A stretch of DNA of 64,000 nucleotides from positions 27,124,922-27,188,921 of the forward strand of contig JARWKL010000013.1 in NCBI GenBank assembly GCA_029961685.1. The letters are read 5' to 3'. The position numbers were made by a program, and so were the translations under genes. This document shows positions 1 to 12,900 of the stretch, piece by piece. The notes below the pieces were generated by a model. It had not been told where the DNA came from, made no database searches, and saw only the letters and a list, made by a program, of their open reading frames with translations. Numbering within the stretch: position 1 is the first letter of the stretch; each line of letters opens with the position of its first letter. The DNA comes from Aristolochia californica. Its lineage: Eukaryota > Streptophyta > Magnoliopsida > Piperales > Aristolochiaceae.

Positions 1-3000
1 TCCTATCACATGTGTCCTACCAAGGATTACTTTGCGACATATCAGTCGGTGAATGGTGGTACAATTTTGATGGGGAACAACATGCCCTGTAAAACTGTAG
101 GGGTTGGAACGGTTCAAATCAAGATGCATGACGGTATAGTGAGAACTTTGTTAGACGTTCAGTATGTACCAGATTTGAAGAAAAATCTTATTTCTCTGGG
201 TTCTCTTGATTGTCTTGGTTGCAGATATACTGCTGAAGGTGGAGTTATTAAGGTCTGTAAAGGTGCTTTGGTTGTTGTGAGGAAAGGAAAAAAGGTTGGT
301 AACCTTTATGTGTTTCAGGGCAGTACAATTATAGGTGTTGCAACAGTTTCCTCATCTGCAGATTCAGATCCAGACACTACTCGTCTGTGGCATATGTACT
401 TAGGGCATATGAGTGAGAGGGGTATGACAATTTTGAGCAACCAGGGTTTGCTTAGTGGTAAAAAAACAGGGAATTTAGACTTCTGTGAACATTGTGTTTT
501 TGGGAAACAAAAGCGACTTAAATTCAGTACAGCAATCCACAGAACTAAGGGTACAGTGGACTATATTCATTCTGACTTGTTGGGTCCTTCTCGTGTTCCT
601 TCAAAAAGTGGTGCTCAGTACTTCATTAGCTTCATTGATGACTACTCTAGGAAGGTTTGGATTTATCCACTAAAGACAAAGGATGAAGCGTTTGTTACTT
701 TCAAGCAATTTAAGGCCATGATTGAGAACCAAACTGGTAAGAAGATAAAGCATCTGTGGACTAATAATGGTTTGGAGTTTTGTTCAGGGGAGTTTAATGA
801 TGTTTGCAAGAATGTGGGAATCGCTCGGCATCGCACAGTTAGGAAGACTCCTCAGCAAAATGGTGTCGCAGAACGCATGAACAAGACACTCTTGGAGAGG
901 GCTAGATGTATGTTCTCTAATAAAAGTTTGGGTAAAGAATTTTGGGCTGAGGTAGTTTCCATAGCATGCTACTTGGTGAGTCGGTCTCCATCGACTACTA
1001 TTGAGTGTAAGACTCCTGTTGAGGTATGGTCTGGAACTCCTGCTGATTAGTCTAGTTTAAAAAATTTTGGTTGTCTAGCTTATGCTCATGTTAATGAAGG
1101 AAAATTAGAAACTCGTGCTAAAAAATGTATATTTCTGGGTTATGCATCTGGGGTGAAAGGGTATAGATTATGGTGTCTTGATCCAAAGTCACCTAAGTTT
1201 CTTATTAGTAGAGATGTTACTTTTAATGAAACTTATAAGCTTCACCCGAGAAAGGAGTCTGATGATGCAGGTAGAAATCATGATATCAATGAACAGGTGG
1301 AGCTAGAGTGTGACACTTCTGGGAAAGACATAGTAAACACTCCAGTTCAGTCTATTGAGGAAAAGGTGCAAGATTCTAGTGAGGTAGAAGATGCATCACA
1401 AGAGCAACAATACAGTTTGGCTCGAGATCGAGTGAGGAGGCAGATTAGGCCACTTCAAAAGTACGGTTATGCAGACATGGTTGCTTATGCATTGATTGTG
1501 GCAAAGACCGTTCAATTTCAAGAGCCTTCTACATACCGTGAAGCTGTCACGGGTAGTGATTCTGAAAAGTGGACTATTGCTATGAATGGAGAGATGGAAT
1601 CTCTCCAAAAGAATCAAACTTGGGAGCTTGTGAAACTAGAAAGAAGATTGTTGGATGCAAATGAGTCTTCAAGAAAAAGGAAGGAACTCCAGGTGAGGAA
1701 GATGCTAGATACAAAGCACGTTTAGTGGCAAAGGGCTATAGTCAGAGAGAGGGTGTAGACTTCAATGAGGTATTCTCACCCATTGTGAAACATAGCTCTA
1801 TTCACGTGTTGCTTGCTATGGTTGCCATGTTTGACTTAGAGCTAGAGCAGCTTGACGTCAATACAACTTTTCAACATGGTGAGCTTGAAGAACAGATTTA
1901 TATGCATCAGCCTAAGGGGTTTTCTGTTTTGGGAAAGGAGGATTATGTTTGTTTGCTTCAGAAATCTTTTTATGGGCTGAAACAATCACCTAGACAGTAG
2001 TATAAGCAGTTTGACATGTTTATGGTGGACCATGATTATTCTAGAAGTAAGCATGACAGTTGTGTTTATTTCAGGGAGCTTGCAAATGGTTCATTTGTGT
2101 ATTTGTTGTTGTATGTTGATGACATGCTTATTGCAGCAAAAGACATGTCTGTGGTCAACAAGTTAAAGGTTCAACTCCGTGGTGATTTTGAGATGAAAGA
2201 TTTGGGCGTAACAAAGAAAATATTGGGCATGGAGATTCGCAAGGATAAAAAGGCAAACAAGTTGTACCTGTCACAAAAGAATTATATTGAGAAGGTACTT
2301 GAGCATTTTGGGATGCAGGATTCTAAACTTGTCAGCACTTCACTTGCTACTTATTTCAGACTTTTAGCAGAGTCATCACCGCAGACCGAGGAGGAGGAGA
2401 AGCACATGTCTCATATTCCATATGCTAGTGCAATTCTATGGTTTGCACTCGTCCAAATATTTCACATGCAGTTAGTATTGTGAGTAGATATATGGGACAT
2501 CCGGGCAAGGGACACTAGTATGCTGTGAAATGGATATTTCGATATCTGAAGGGTATTACTAATACTGGTTTGGTATTTGGGGGTTGCAGAGATAATGGTG
2601 ATGTTGGCTATGTTGATTCTGATTATGCTGGCGATCATGATAAGAGGAGATCTCTGACAGGTTATGTTTTCACTCTCTCGAGTTGTGCTGTGAGTTGGAA
2701 GGCAACATTACTGACTACAGTTGCCTTATCCACCACAGAGGTCGAGTACATGGCTGTGACTGAGGCAGTGAAAGAGACTATCTGGTTGAGAGGCTTACTT
2801 GGTGAGTTTGGTTTACCACAAGGTGCTACAGTTGTTCACTGTGATAGTCAGAGTGCTATACATTTGACTAAAAATCAGATGTATCATGAGAGAACTAAGC
2901 ACATTGATGTCAAATATCATTTTGTGAGAGATATTGTCTCTCAGGGCCAGATTGAGGTAAAGAAGATTGGTACCGCAGAGAATGCTGCAAATATGATGAC

Positions 3001-3064
3001 CAAACCAGTTCCTACACTCAAGTTCAAGCACTACTTGGATTGGATTGGTATTCGTAGTATCTGA
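1..3064 (+). pseudogene. Copia polyprotein (integrase, reverse transcriptase, RNase H), degenerate
   Basis: The integrase part has HSD as the first acidic residue and QQNGVAERMN carrying the Glu, but the second catalytic Asp is Asn (WTNNGLEF near 760-785). Breaks: in-frame TAG at 1048-1050; a frameshift near 1640-1655; TGA at 1662-1664 where the family has Trp; TAG at 1998-2000; a small deletion near 2430-2440 that removes residues and shifts frame; and a further stop near 2515. The reverse transcriptase keeps its YVDD catalytic motif (LLYVDDMLIA, near 2115). The RNase H segment (2525-3064) is open and keeps its acidic residues in DSDYAGD, EVEYMA and CDSQSAI. The protein cannot be made as one chain, so this copy is dead for self-mobilisation. 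Confidence 0.92.
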
Positions 3065-3140
3065 AGAGGATGCCCTAAGGGGCAAGGTGGAGATGACGAT
3101 AGATAATTCCATTTTTCAGAGAGGATTAATTGCATTCAAG

Positions 3141-3154
3141 CCAAGGTGGAGATT
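3141..3154 (+). other. Polypurine tract of the Copia element
   Basis: The purine-rich AAGGTGGAGATT lies immediately before the LTR start, the expected second-strand priming site. A similar AAGGTGGAGAT occurs at 3084-3095, a possible duplicate tract. Confidence 0.7.
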
Positions 3155-3512
3155 TGTTATGTAGGTGTTTTGAATGTAAACCCGATTACCCGATTAGGCC
3201 ACACTGTTATGGCCCGACCTTGTTAAGCCAAAACAGGGTTTTGAGTTTATAAGGGGGTTTTCGAAAAAGAGGTTTTGACGGGAGAAATCGAAAATCGATT
3301 TGTAATCGCTCGGAGCCGCACAGCCCTTGTCTTTGATTTAGTGGAATCGCTCGTCGTCTCTTCCCGTGGAGTAGGCTATTGCCGAACCACGTAATTTCTG
3401 TGTTTTTGTGTGTGATTGATTTACTTCTTTATTTCCTCTTTTTATTTCTCATTTACATATATATTTCGATGCTGGATATAATCTCGAAATCGTTTTCGAT
3501 TTAGTTATAACA
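3155..3512 (+). repeat. 3' LTR of the Copia element (358 bp)
   Basis: The LTR starts TGTTAT and ends ATAACA, a perfect 6-bp inverted end with canonical TG...CA. A TATA-like TTTATAAGG near 3246 fits the LTR promoter. The boundary fits the upstream polypurine tract. Confidence 0.85.
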
Positions 3513-3615
3513 ATAAGTATGTCTGTAACACCACTAATATTGATCTGACTATTGTGGTTTTTACTGTTTAATGTGGCTGTAACTTATCCCATTTCTTTGT
3601 GATTTTGAATGTTAG

Positions 3616-4116
3616 CTCTCACTGGCATCTGAAGTTCCTCAAAGTGCAAAATCTCAGCCAAAATTGTCTTGCATTCCTCGAGCACCTAATAAGGTTTTCA
3701 TGTTTGACATGTTGATTGTATTGCATTTGTTCCATGTCCTATTTACTTTTATTTTTCTTTTCTGATTCATGCTTATATATACTTTGTTATTTTGAATGGA
3801 AGGGTTCAAAAGAGAACACGACAGATTTCTTAGGACGAGAAGAAAGCAAGGTAAGTTACTGAAAGAAAACTGACTAAGCATCCTCAGCTTGATCAGCTGT
3901 CAGTTAGGAGTTCAAGGATGTTATAACTAAACTTTCTTTCTTTTTACACATGATAAGTGTTTCTGTGAGTCTTTTGAGGGTGATATATCTTCTAAGGGTG
4001 TTTCATCAAATTTATACTTTCAGGGCACATGCTTGAGCAAAGAAATATCGCAAAACCTAAGGGGAAAGCAGAGTATGTGTGGGAGTAAAGGGGGTTTGAC
4101 GGAAGTTAGATCTTGA
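3616..4116 (+). CDS. C-terminal exons of an unrecognised host gene
   Basis: Three segments look like real coding exons: 3616-3693 (after GTTAG), 3803-3850 (after GGAAG, donor GTAAGT) and 4024-4116 (after TTTCAG, ending TGA). Lengths are 78, 48 and 93 nt, all multiples of three. All are phase 0 and join into one open frame of 72 residues. The product is Ser/Lys-rich and low-complexity, beginning LSLASEVPQSAKSQPK and ending GGLTEVRS. I do not recognise the family. The upstream intron contains, or is cut by, the Copia element, so the rest of the gene would lie left of the window. AATAAA near 4137 could serve polyadenylation. The evidence is splice-site and phase agreement only. Confidence 0.5.
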
Positions 4117-5075
4117 GAACATGTGTAGATGACCTCAATAAATCATACAAAGAGTAAGTTGAGGACTGATGAGTGTGGGATATAGTTACTTATAATGTGC
4201 CAATATAAGTCATCCATTCTTCAATCAATATCAAGGTTTCTTGTTGCTCTGTTCTTTTTATCTGGCCTACAAGGCAGATATGTGGTGTATGATGTACTGG
4301 TATATTTCTATTTAAAGATGCAATATATTGTTTAAAGTTTATCAAGAATGAGGGCAGGAGAAAATCCTCAAATAGGCCAGAAAAACACCGAATGATTGCA
4401 TAAAATTTTCATGTCAGCTGACATTAGTTTTCAGAGACGCTTGTTTAGTGCAGGAATATGAAATAGATTAAAGAGCTGAAAAGGGTAAAGTGATTAATTG
4501 TGTTCTTTTATGTCTATAAATTGTTTGATAGTGGCAGCAATATGAAATCAGCATAGTTTGAAAGTCATAATAATGTTTTTGTTTTTTGTTTTTGGTGTAT
4601 TTATTGGACTTTTTCTATTTATAGGATTGACATTTTACTGTTCCCTCACATTGCAATTCATGAGAGTAGGGGCATCACAGGGACCTTTCCTTCTTCTTGC
4701 TTTTTGAATTATCTGATGAAATAACCACATGTTCATATGATGAAGTAGTGAATGCTTTTTCCGGGTGGAATTCATTTTTCATTATGCATCAGAGGTTTTC
4801 TATGAACAAAACTATGGAATTGTTATTCACCTTCTAATCAAGACTTTGATTCCATGGGCACATGGTCATCACTATGCAGCTGCAGCATCCATTGACAAGT
4901 TCTGGGAGATAGGAATGTTCTGGAGTGAGCCCTGACACCTTACATTGTGCACTTGTGAGCTGATGGTGATAAATATGTTCTTCCAAGGAGAGTTCTTCTC
5001 TCTGAGATCCAGCTTTTGTGAAGCTTGTCAGTAGGAAATCTTTCATAAATCATTAAAGCTTTTATTTTGTTGCAG
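4117..5075. other. No recognisable gene
   Basis: AT-rich DNA after the exons above. The 4830-5050 stretch has slightly exon-like composition on the plus strand but contains stops, and I cannot name it. No RNA gene or repeat seen. Confidence 0.4.
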
Positions 5076-5220
5076 TTGGGTTTATCCAGAATCTCATTGA
5101 TGGTATTGATTGTTGTAAAGATGAGTTTGTCAAGTCAGTAGTAAAAGTATGCCAAGCTGGAGTTAGCACAGGAAATGCAGCTCCAATTCTTGCATTTTTT
5201 CTATAGCGCCTAAACAGCTT
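5076..5220 (+). pseudogene. Orphan exon-like segment
   Basis: The segment is bounded by TTTTGTTGCAG and GTAAGT, good plant acceptor and donor sites. The best frame (phase 2) reads 41 codons beginning GFIQNLIDGIDCCKDE and then meets a TAG near the 3' end. Its composition is coding-like and helical, but no family is recognised. It could be a decayed exon of the gene ending at 4116 or of a separate gene. Confidence 0.3.
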
Positions 5221-6974
5221 GTAAGTTTTGTTGAATTATATTTTCAGAATTCTGATATTGCACAGAGCTATTTCTGATACAAAATGTGATGCTCAGCTGA
5301 ATTTGAGTAACCGATGAATGATATGATCAGGCATCTCTAAAGTTCCTGAAATACGTGTTCTAATGCTAAACCAGTCATAAGAATTGAACTTTGTGCCTAG
5401 ATTTTCATCTTGTTGAGTAAGAATATGAAAAGGGATTTTCAGGGTCTCAAGTTTTTTATTCAATTTTAGTTACTTTTAAGTTTTTTTTCAAGATAAGCAG
5501 TTCTTATGCTGCAAGTATTAGAGATGTTCAGGAAATACAGGGTCGAAAGCGAGATGGGTAGTTTAATTGTCTTTAATGGTCTGTTTGGAAACCCTAGAAA
5601 AGAAAATAAGAATTTGACCATTATTATTCCCAAAACAAGTTAGTAAAATTGAGATACTAATAAGATTTGAGGCGAGGTTTGAGAACTTTAAAGGAAACCT
5701 AGAATTTCCATTGGATGTATCGAAGAAAATCTGGGAGATACTTGAAAGCATCAAACTGATATAAGGAGCAACTGGGTAAATGAATTTTCAGCTGCCAATC
5801 AATTTATCCAAAGTTTAATTAATTGCTTTATAAATACAAGTATTACTTGTTTTTCAATTATAGCACAAAACCTTCTAAATACACATATATTAAAATAATA
5901 AATACACAAGAATACGATTTAGTCTTAGGTGATTCTACAACAACCTATACAACTCAACTTTGATCTCAAGTATGTTTTCAAAGTAATTGTATCATAAAAT
6001 AAAAAAAATAAAAAAAAAACTCAATTATCCATAGCCCTAATTTGAGAGTATAATAATTTAAAAGACTTGCAACCAAAATGTAATTTGAAATTAAATCAAA
6101 TAATTTCAAAATATATTGAGCTAAATTCAACATGAAATTTCTAAGCTCAATCAAGAAATTTCAAAATCTCCGAGTTTTGGTGTTTTTGTTTGGAATTCGG
6201 GAATCACAACTTGTTTTGCTTAGCAATGTTTGAATAATATGGGGCGTAAAATCGATATAATAGAACTTGATTAACTGATAAAAAACTAGCCATTTCTTGC
6301 CATTTTTCTTAGAAAATGTCCTTTGTTATTTATAAAAAAAATGATCAATTTTTTTTTTTTTGAACCAATCACATTGAAGCTCAAAAATCTTGGAAAAATA
6401 ATTAAAACTATCATTTTGAGCTAATGATCAAAATAGTAAGTCAGTTCCTAATTTCTCCCCCTTTTCCCTTCCTAATTTTATTTCAATTTTTTAAATGATT
6501 AAATATTATAAAAAATACTACTAATATTTTCCTAAAATTTATTGGGTCTTATTGAAATTATAACTTCTACCCAAACACATTAAAACATATTATATCTAAG
6601 AAAATTTTATTTAAAACCATCCTATTTTTCAAGTTCTCTGCCTTGTTGTTGTGAAGGAGCATTCACTAGTCTCTGTTGTTAATTTATTTTGACAAACATA
6701 GTACTGGGAAAGTAAACAAGCTGGTCATGATTTAATCCCTGCTTCTTAAAAAAAAAGAGTTCTTGTTCACATAGAAACTGAAGCAAAACAACTAAATATG
6801 GAACAGACACTACTGTAAATGGATGAAACACGATTGCAATCTTTTACTGTAAAAGTGTAAACCATCCATCTGTTTCAGGATATAAATTAACAAACACGAA
6901 ATCAAGATTCTATCTGAAAAAAAGTCCTCACTGCAACAAAATTTGGGACCCGGCTGTCTTTCTCCTATGATGTT
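5221..6974. other. AT-rich intergenic DNA with a MITE-like half end
   Basis: The sequence is mostly AT-rich and without open frames. Positions 5578-5625 (GGTCTGTTTGGAAACCC and an AAGAAAATAAG tail) resemble the left end of the MITE at 20541-20709, but no matching right end was found, so this would be a truncated copy. The ERL 3' UTR should begin just left of 6975. Confidence 0.4.
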
Positions 6975-9900
6975 TCAATGAGATGTCTTTGATATAACCT
7001 CCCCAAACTTAACAAACCACTGTGCATCAGAGGAACTGTTGTCTGGACTACTCTGCTTTCTTTCTGTATCAACAACGCACCGGGTGTAGTCAATTCCTTT
7101 GGATGGAGCTGAGCAGGTTTTTATGGAGGGGGCTGGAAGTAAAGACACCAAAACTCGAGCAACTTCATGCATCGTGGGTCTCTCGGAAGGGTGCCTCTTT
7201 GTGCACAGCAAAGCGAGTTGGAAGGTCTTCTTCACTAAGTTGAGATCCGTGCATGTAACAGATACTTCTGAGTCCACAGCATCCATGACAGTATTGTCAT
7301 CTGCTTTTGAGAGGATCTAAGTAGAAATGCATGAAGAGGTCCTGGTCAGATTCAAAACATGCCACAAAGCACTACAATCAAGTAGCCAAGGCCTCAACAC
7401 TGCACAGCACCTTTGCATACATACATTGGGCTATGGTCAATTTACCCTAAAGCCTCACCTTGGACATGCATACCAGCTACCAGACCATGTAATAGATGTA
7501 GCTAGCTGGGACAATTGACCAAGTGGGATTTAAAGCAGGGCCTTGATAGGTGAGACCTCTACTCGGTGTTTAAATGCGTAAATTTACCAGGCATAAGAAA
7601 TGTCAGAGCTCACAGAAATAACCAGAAGATTAATTGCTAAAATGCATTTTCAATAAAATAAAAAAAAGGTACTGACCAGTTGGTGCAAATTGGATTCATT
7701 ATCAACAGCCTTCTTTCCGGTGAGTAGCTCCAAAAGAACGATCCCAAAGCTGTAGACATCTGATTTTTCATTGAGGTGGGAGGTGCGGGCATACTCCGGG
7801 TCTATATAGCCAATTGTGCCCATAACATAAGTTGAAGCATGGGTCTTACATGATGAGATGCATTTGGCAATCCCAAAATCAGAAAGATGTGCTTCAAAAT
7901 TCCCATCCAAGAGGATATTTGATGATTTCACATCTCTGTGAATGATCCGTGGGTTACAGTCATGGTGAAGATATGCTAAACCTTGAGCAGCACCAACAGC
8001 TATCTTCAGTCTTGCATCCCAATCAAGTTTTACTTTCTTTGATGGACCTAAGAGTACACAATCAAAAGTTTATAAGAAAGAATAGATGATAAATTCACTA
8101 AAATCCAAGGACGGTAGAAAACATAAAGCCACAAACCATGAAGGAGATCCCAAAGAGACCCATTTTCCATGTAATCGTAAAAAAGAAGGTTGCCATGAGG
8201 TGATAGTGAATATCCATATAAGCTGACCAGATTTCTATGCTTGATGCTCCCAACAGTCCCTAATTCTGTTTCAAATTCTCTCAGATTATGCGGATAGTGT
8301 GTATAGAGGCACTTAATTGCCATGGGTTTCGAGTTCTTGAGAATGCACTTGTACACAATGCTTGAAGCACCATAACCAATTATGTATTTCTCATTCAAAT
8401 TCTCTGTAATTCTCATAATGTCATCATATGTGTGAATAGCCATATCCATGTGAAGAATAACCAACTTTGGGGGATCTGAACAAAATCATGAAACACTTCA
8501 GAAAAAATAAAAAAGTTACAAGGTAAGATACTAGTGTTTGAGTCATGAAAGTACACATGCCTTGCATAGTTTTGTTAGAGCCTTTTATGAACTGCTTTGG
8601 TTGGTTGGATTTGTAAATGGCAACAATAATCATACACAACAGTATGATGGATCCCAACGTTATACATACGACTGCAGCCCTGGACAGAATAACTGCAAAC
8701 AGAAAACAGAAGTTCACAGAATTTGAAGAGCGTCACAGGAAGAAGAAAGTCAGGAAATTGAGACGAGTGCAAACCTTTGGGTCCTCGACCATATATTCCA
8801 CAAAAAGATCCTATCCAATTACCACACAACAGAGGGTTCCCCAAGAAACTGAACACAAGAAAGAAAATACTTTATATCAATGCCCATATAGTGGGAGAAA
8901 TGAAAGGACTACCAATGCAGTAGGTTCATCTTTCTCATTGATTCAATTGCACTCAATTTCGTTTAGTAGATTAGCACCTTTCTGATGAAAACCTTGAAAA
9001 GTTTTTAGTTACAGGAATATTCCCGGATAGATTGTTGTAGGAAAGGTTCCTGCAAATTTTAGTTGAATAATAGAACAGCTGTCAATAGTTTACATACACT
9101 CCAATAAATAAATTAAACAGTAATGAAGGAAAACAACGGTTGAACTGAGAAAAGAAGGGAAACTCACAAGGAGACTAGGCTAAAACAATTTGCCAACTGC
9201 AAAGGTATCTCCCCATGCATGTTATTGTTGTTGAGAATTCTAGAAAAACAAAATGGAAAATGTTACAAGGATTACAAGTATTCTAGAACAATTTATGGCA
9301 ATTTGAATGGTGATCTTACAAGGATTCAATATTCTGCAATTGCCCCAGTTCTTCTGGGATGCCACCCATGAGCTGATTGAAAGATATATCCCTGCAAAGT
9401 TTATATAAGTATCTACCCTACAGTAAATGAATATATGTTGCCAATAAAGAGTGACATTTGCTCAATTGCCATGGTAAATGTTAAGAAACTCAAGATAGAC
9501 ACAGTGCCAGGCACAGAGAGAGACAGACACAGTAAGTGGGAGATGAAAAGTAGAAAAGAGAAGTCACTACTTTGCTTTGGTCTACACAGCATGCTAATGC
9601 ACAACGTCATGACGCCCAGTGTCCTCGATGGCCACTCAGACTGCCTTTTCGACAAAACCTTTGAGAAGTTACCAAAAGTTACAGCGAATGACTGTCATAA
9701 ACAAAACTTACATGACTTGGATGCTTCTGAGGTTTCCAAACTCAGCAGGTAAGGCTCCACTAAGGCGATTTCTACTCAGGTTCCTGTTATAGATGCACAA
9801 TCATGTAACCATCATGACATCTGAAAAAGTATACACACATATTCACTAAGCAAAGTCCTGATAGCTTACAATTGAAGAAGGTGTTCTAGATCACCAACAG

Positions 9901-12900
9901 ACACTGGAATGTGTCCTGAGAAGTCATTATCGGACAGATCTCTGGATTTCACCCAAAAAAAAGAAAGAACAAATAGTGAAAAATAAGATTTATGTCACAT
10001 TGCTCAGAAAGTAATAATGTTATGGGGAAAGACTCACAATGTATCAAGATTGATGATTCGCCCTAACTCAACAGGAATCCTTCCTTTAAAGTTGTTAGAA
10101 GAAAAATTTCTGCAATTGCATTTCAAATGAGGAAAGAAACTACGTCAAATTCCTGACTTACCATAATGTAACTGGAAATCTGAAATGAAAGAGATTAAAA
10201 ACATGTAGAAGAATCTAGGTCCATAGGTGCTTACAAATATGTCAGACTTCCTAATTTCTGGAATTCAGATGGAATAGAACCATTCAACCGGTTACCATGT
10301 ACATTACTGAGACAAGAAAATGCAGAAAAAATAAGAGACTCACCAGAAGATAGAAAACAAAACTTACAAGATATAACTAAATCCGGTAGAGACTCACAAC
10401 TGGTTTAGTGCAGTACAGGAACTGATACTTCGAGGGATGGGTCCTTCAAGGTCGTTGTTGGCAAGATTTCTGACGTGGTCAACATATGTGAATTAAGATT
10501 TATGCCATTCCATTAGGCTTGCAGACAAGAAGTTCACCAGATCAATTACACAACTTACAACTCAAACAAGTCTTCCAGCTTGCCAAGCTCTGGAGGAATT
10601 CCACCAACCAGCTGATTGTCGTTCAACTGCCTGTAGGAGAACCAAAATAACAGGTCACAAAATCCACCTTCTCTAAACTGATACACTTCAAATTTTTATT
10701 CAACTGAAAACATGCTTACAGATAGCTTAGCTTTGACATGTTCCCTAACTCTGGTGGAATAGGTCCAGTAAACTTGTTACCGTGCAGGTACCTGTGACAG
10801 GACACACAACCTAGAGTCAGTTCTAACCACATCTAAATGAAGGTAAAAGCCTCTGGCCATGAACAATGTAGTAACTCTGGAATTCACAACATACAGCTTG
10901 CCAGTATAAGAAAGATTGCCCAGTATTGAAGGAATGATCCCAACCAATGCATTCTCACTTAGATCCCTGGATGCATATAAAATATTATTATTAGCACCAT
11001 CAAAGAAGGTGCCAACATTACAAAAAAAAATTATTAAGATGAAAAACCAAAATAAAACTACTGATGACATAAGGAGTAATATAACTATTTATGGAAAATA
11101 CTTAAAGAAAAAAAGTGCATATAATTGGAGAATATTGATTACAACAACTTACAAGACAGCAAGTGCTTGCATTAGACCAATCACCTCAGGAATTTTACCA
11201 GTTAACCTATTTCCTTGAAGTGACCTGAAAGAAATAATAAGTGAAACAAAAAGCATTATCACATCTAAATTGTCAATCAAACTGAAAGAGCAAATAACAG
11301 ATATGGGAAAACCTCCAATGATGCAATGGCTAGTAAACTAGTTGATATGGGCAACAGAAAAGAAGGTTGACAAACTAACATTCATAAATGAATGATATCT
11401 TTCCCTATAAAGACTTGATGCATTTGAAGTTGACTTATATAAAAAGGGTCAGGAAAACCCTTCAGTTTGCAGGAAAAATAAATAACCCCAGTTTCAATTA
11501 TATAAAGCTGTAAAATAACAACATAAAACATTTCATACAATGTTGCCACTTGCAGGAAACCGATATTGTAAGGAATTTCCCCAGTAATTTGATTGTAAGA
11601 GATATCCCTGGAATTCAGATACCAGTAAAATTTTAGCATAATGAACTGCATTAAAAGTGTAATACAGATACGAAGATCTTTAAAGATGACTCAAATAAAC
11701 GTACAGTATTTCAAAGCTGGTGCAGTTTCCAATGCTGTCAGGAATAGTTCCGGTCAAATTGTTTCCTCTCACATCACTGCAAGATGAATACCAGATCTGG
11801 TCAGCCTAAATAAGGAAGTGAAGTCCCTTGGTAGTTTGGTAGACAGGTAACAGGAAAGAAAGCACTTACAAGTACCACAAACCAGTCAATTGGCACATAT
11901 CTGGAGATAGTGTTCCAGTTAATGAGTTGCCACGTAGCCCACTACAAACATAGAAAACCAATCATAATATGAGCAATATGTAAAAAAGCTAACTCATAAT
12001 GGTTGATATATGAAAGGCAAAGACTTACAGATATTGCAAAACTTCATTCCAGTAAATTAGCCTAGGTATATCACCAGTAAGCTGATTCAAAGCAAGATCC
12101 CTATTTAAAGTAATGGAAAGTAAATAAGAGTCCAGTGCTGTTAAAAATCACAAAGAGAATTCAGAAAAAATGCAAAATGTGCCACCATATCTAAAGCATG
12201 GACAGGGAGAAGCTCACAAGGTCTTCAGATTTGGAATCTGAGATAACGTGGAAGGTATTGGACCAGTAAGTTGATTGTTCTTGAGAATCCTACATTACAA
12301 GCATTATTGTCCTTCAGTCGGCACCATAGGCAGACATCATGTCTAATAAGTAATCAGAGTTCACTTACAAGTCCTCAAGTTGTTTGAGCTTTGAAACGGA
12401 AAAAGGAATATCACCATAAAGGGAGTTCAGAGATAAGTCCCTGTAAAATCATTGTCCAACCCTCATATTTAACAAATGATCAGTGGAGAAAAACACTGCT
12501 AGAGAAAAGCAAATTGAAGAGGACAAGAGAAGTTACAGATTTTTCAAATTAATACAGTCTCCGATCTCATCTGGGATCTGTCCAGACAAGCGGTTGCTCT
12601 TTAAATCTCTGCACAGCAATAGAGCCAATTAAAATTTGATTGCAAATACCCAGAGGAGAGAAAGTAAATAAGATAAGAACCAAATCAACATACAATGACT
12701 CCAAATATTGCAAGTCTCCTACTGCTGGCGAAATCTCCCCTCCTAGATTTAAATTGGATAGGTTGCTACACCGACAGGGTAACATCAGCAACTAGCAAGT
12801 GGAAACAAGGGACAGCCGATACCAAAGGAACAGAAGAAGTAGGGATACGTACAGAGCAACCACGCTGAATGTCACATTGTCACAAATGACACCACGCCAG

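Larger units (their letters stand above)
1..3512 (+). mobile_element. Ty1/Copia LTR retrotransposon, 5'-truncated by window edge
   Basis: The internal region (GAG-pre-integrase, integrase, reverse transcriptase, RNase H, in Copia order) runs from the window start to 3064. A purine-rich tract and a 358-bp 3' LTR follow. The 5' LTR, gag and the protease catalytic Asp lie outside the window. The first codons read SYHMCP, the residues just after the protease DSG. The base after the 3' LTR begins ATAAG, the candidate target duplication, which cannot be paired because the other end is missing. The element sits just upstream of host-like exons (3616 onward) in the same orientation, consistent with insertion in an intron. 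Confidence 0.93.

Noticed and set aside
7022..7518. Plus-strand frames at the ERL 3' end
   Set aside because: Antisense of the last kinase exon and intron.
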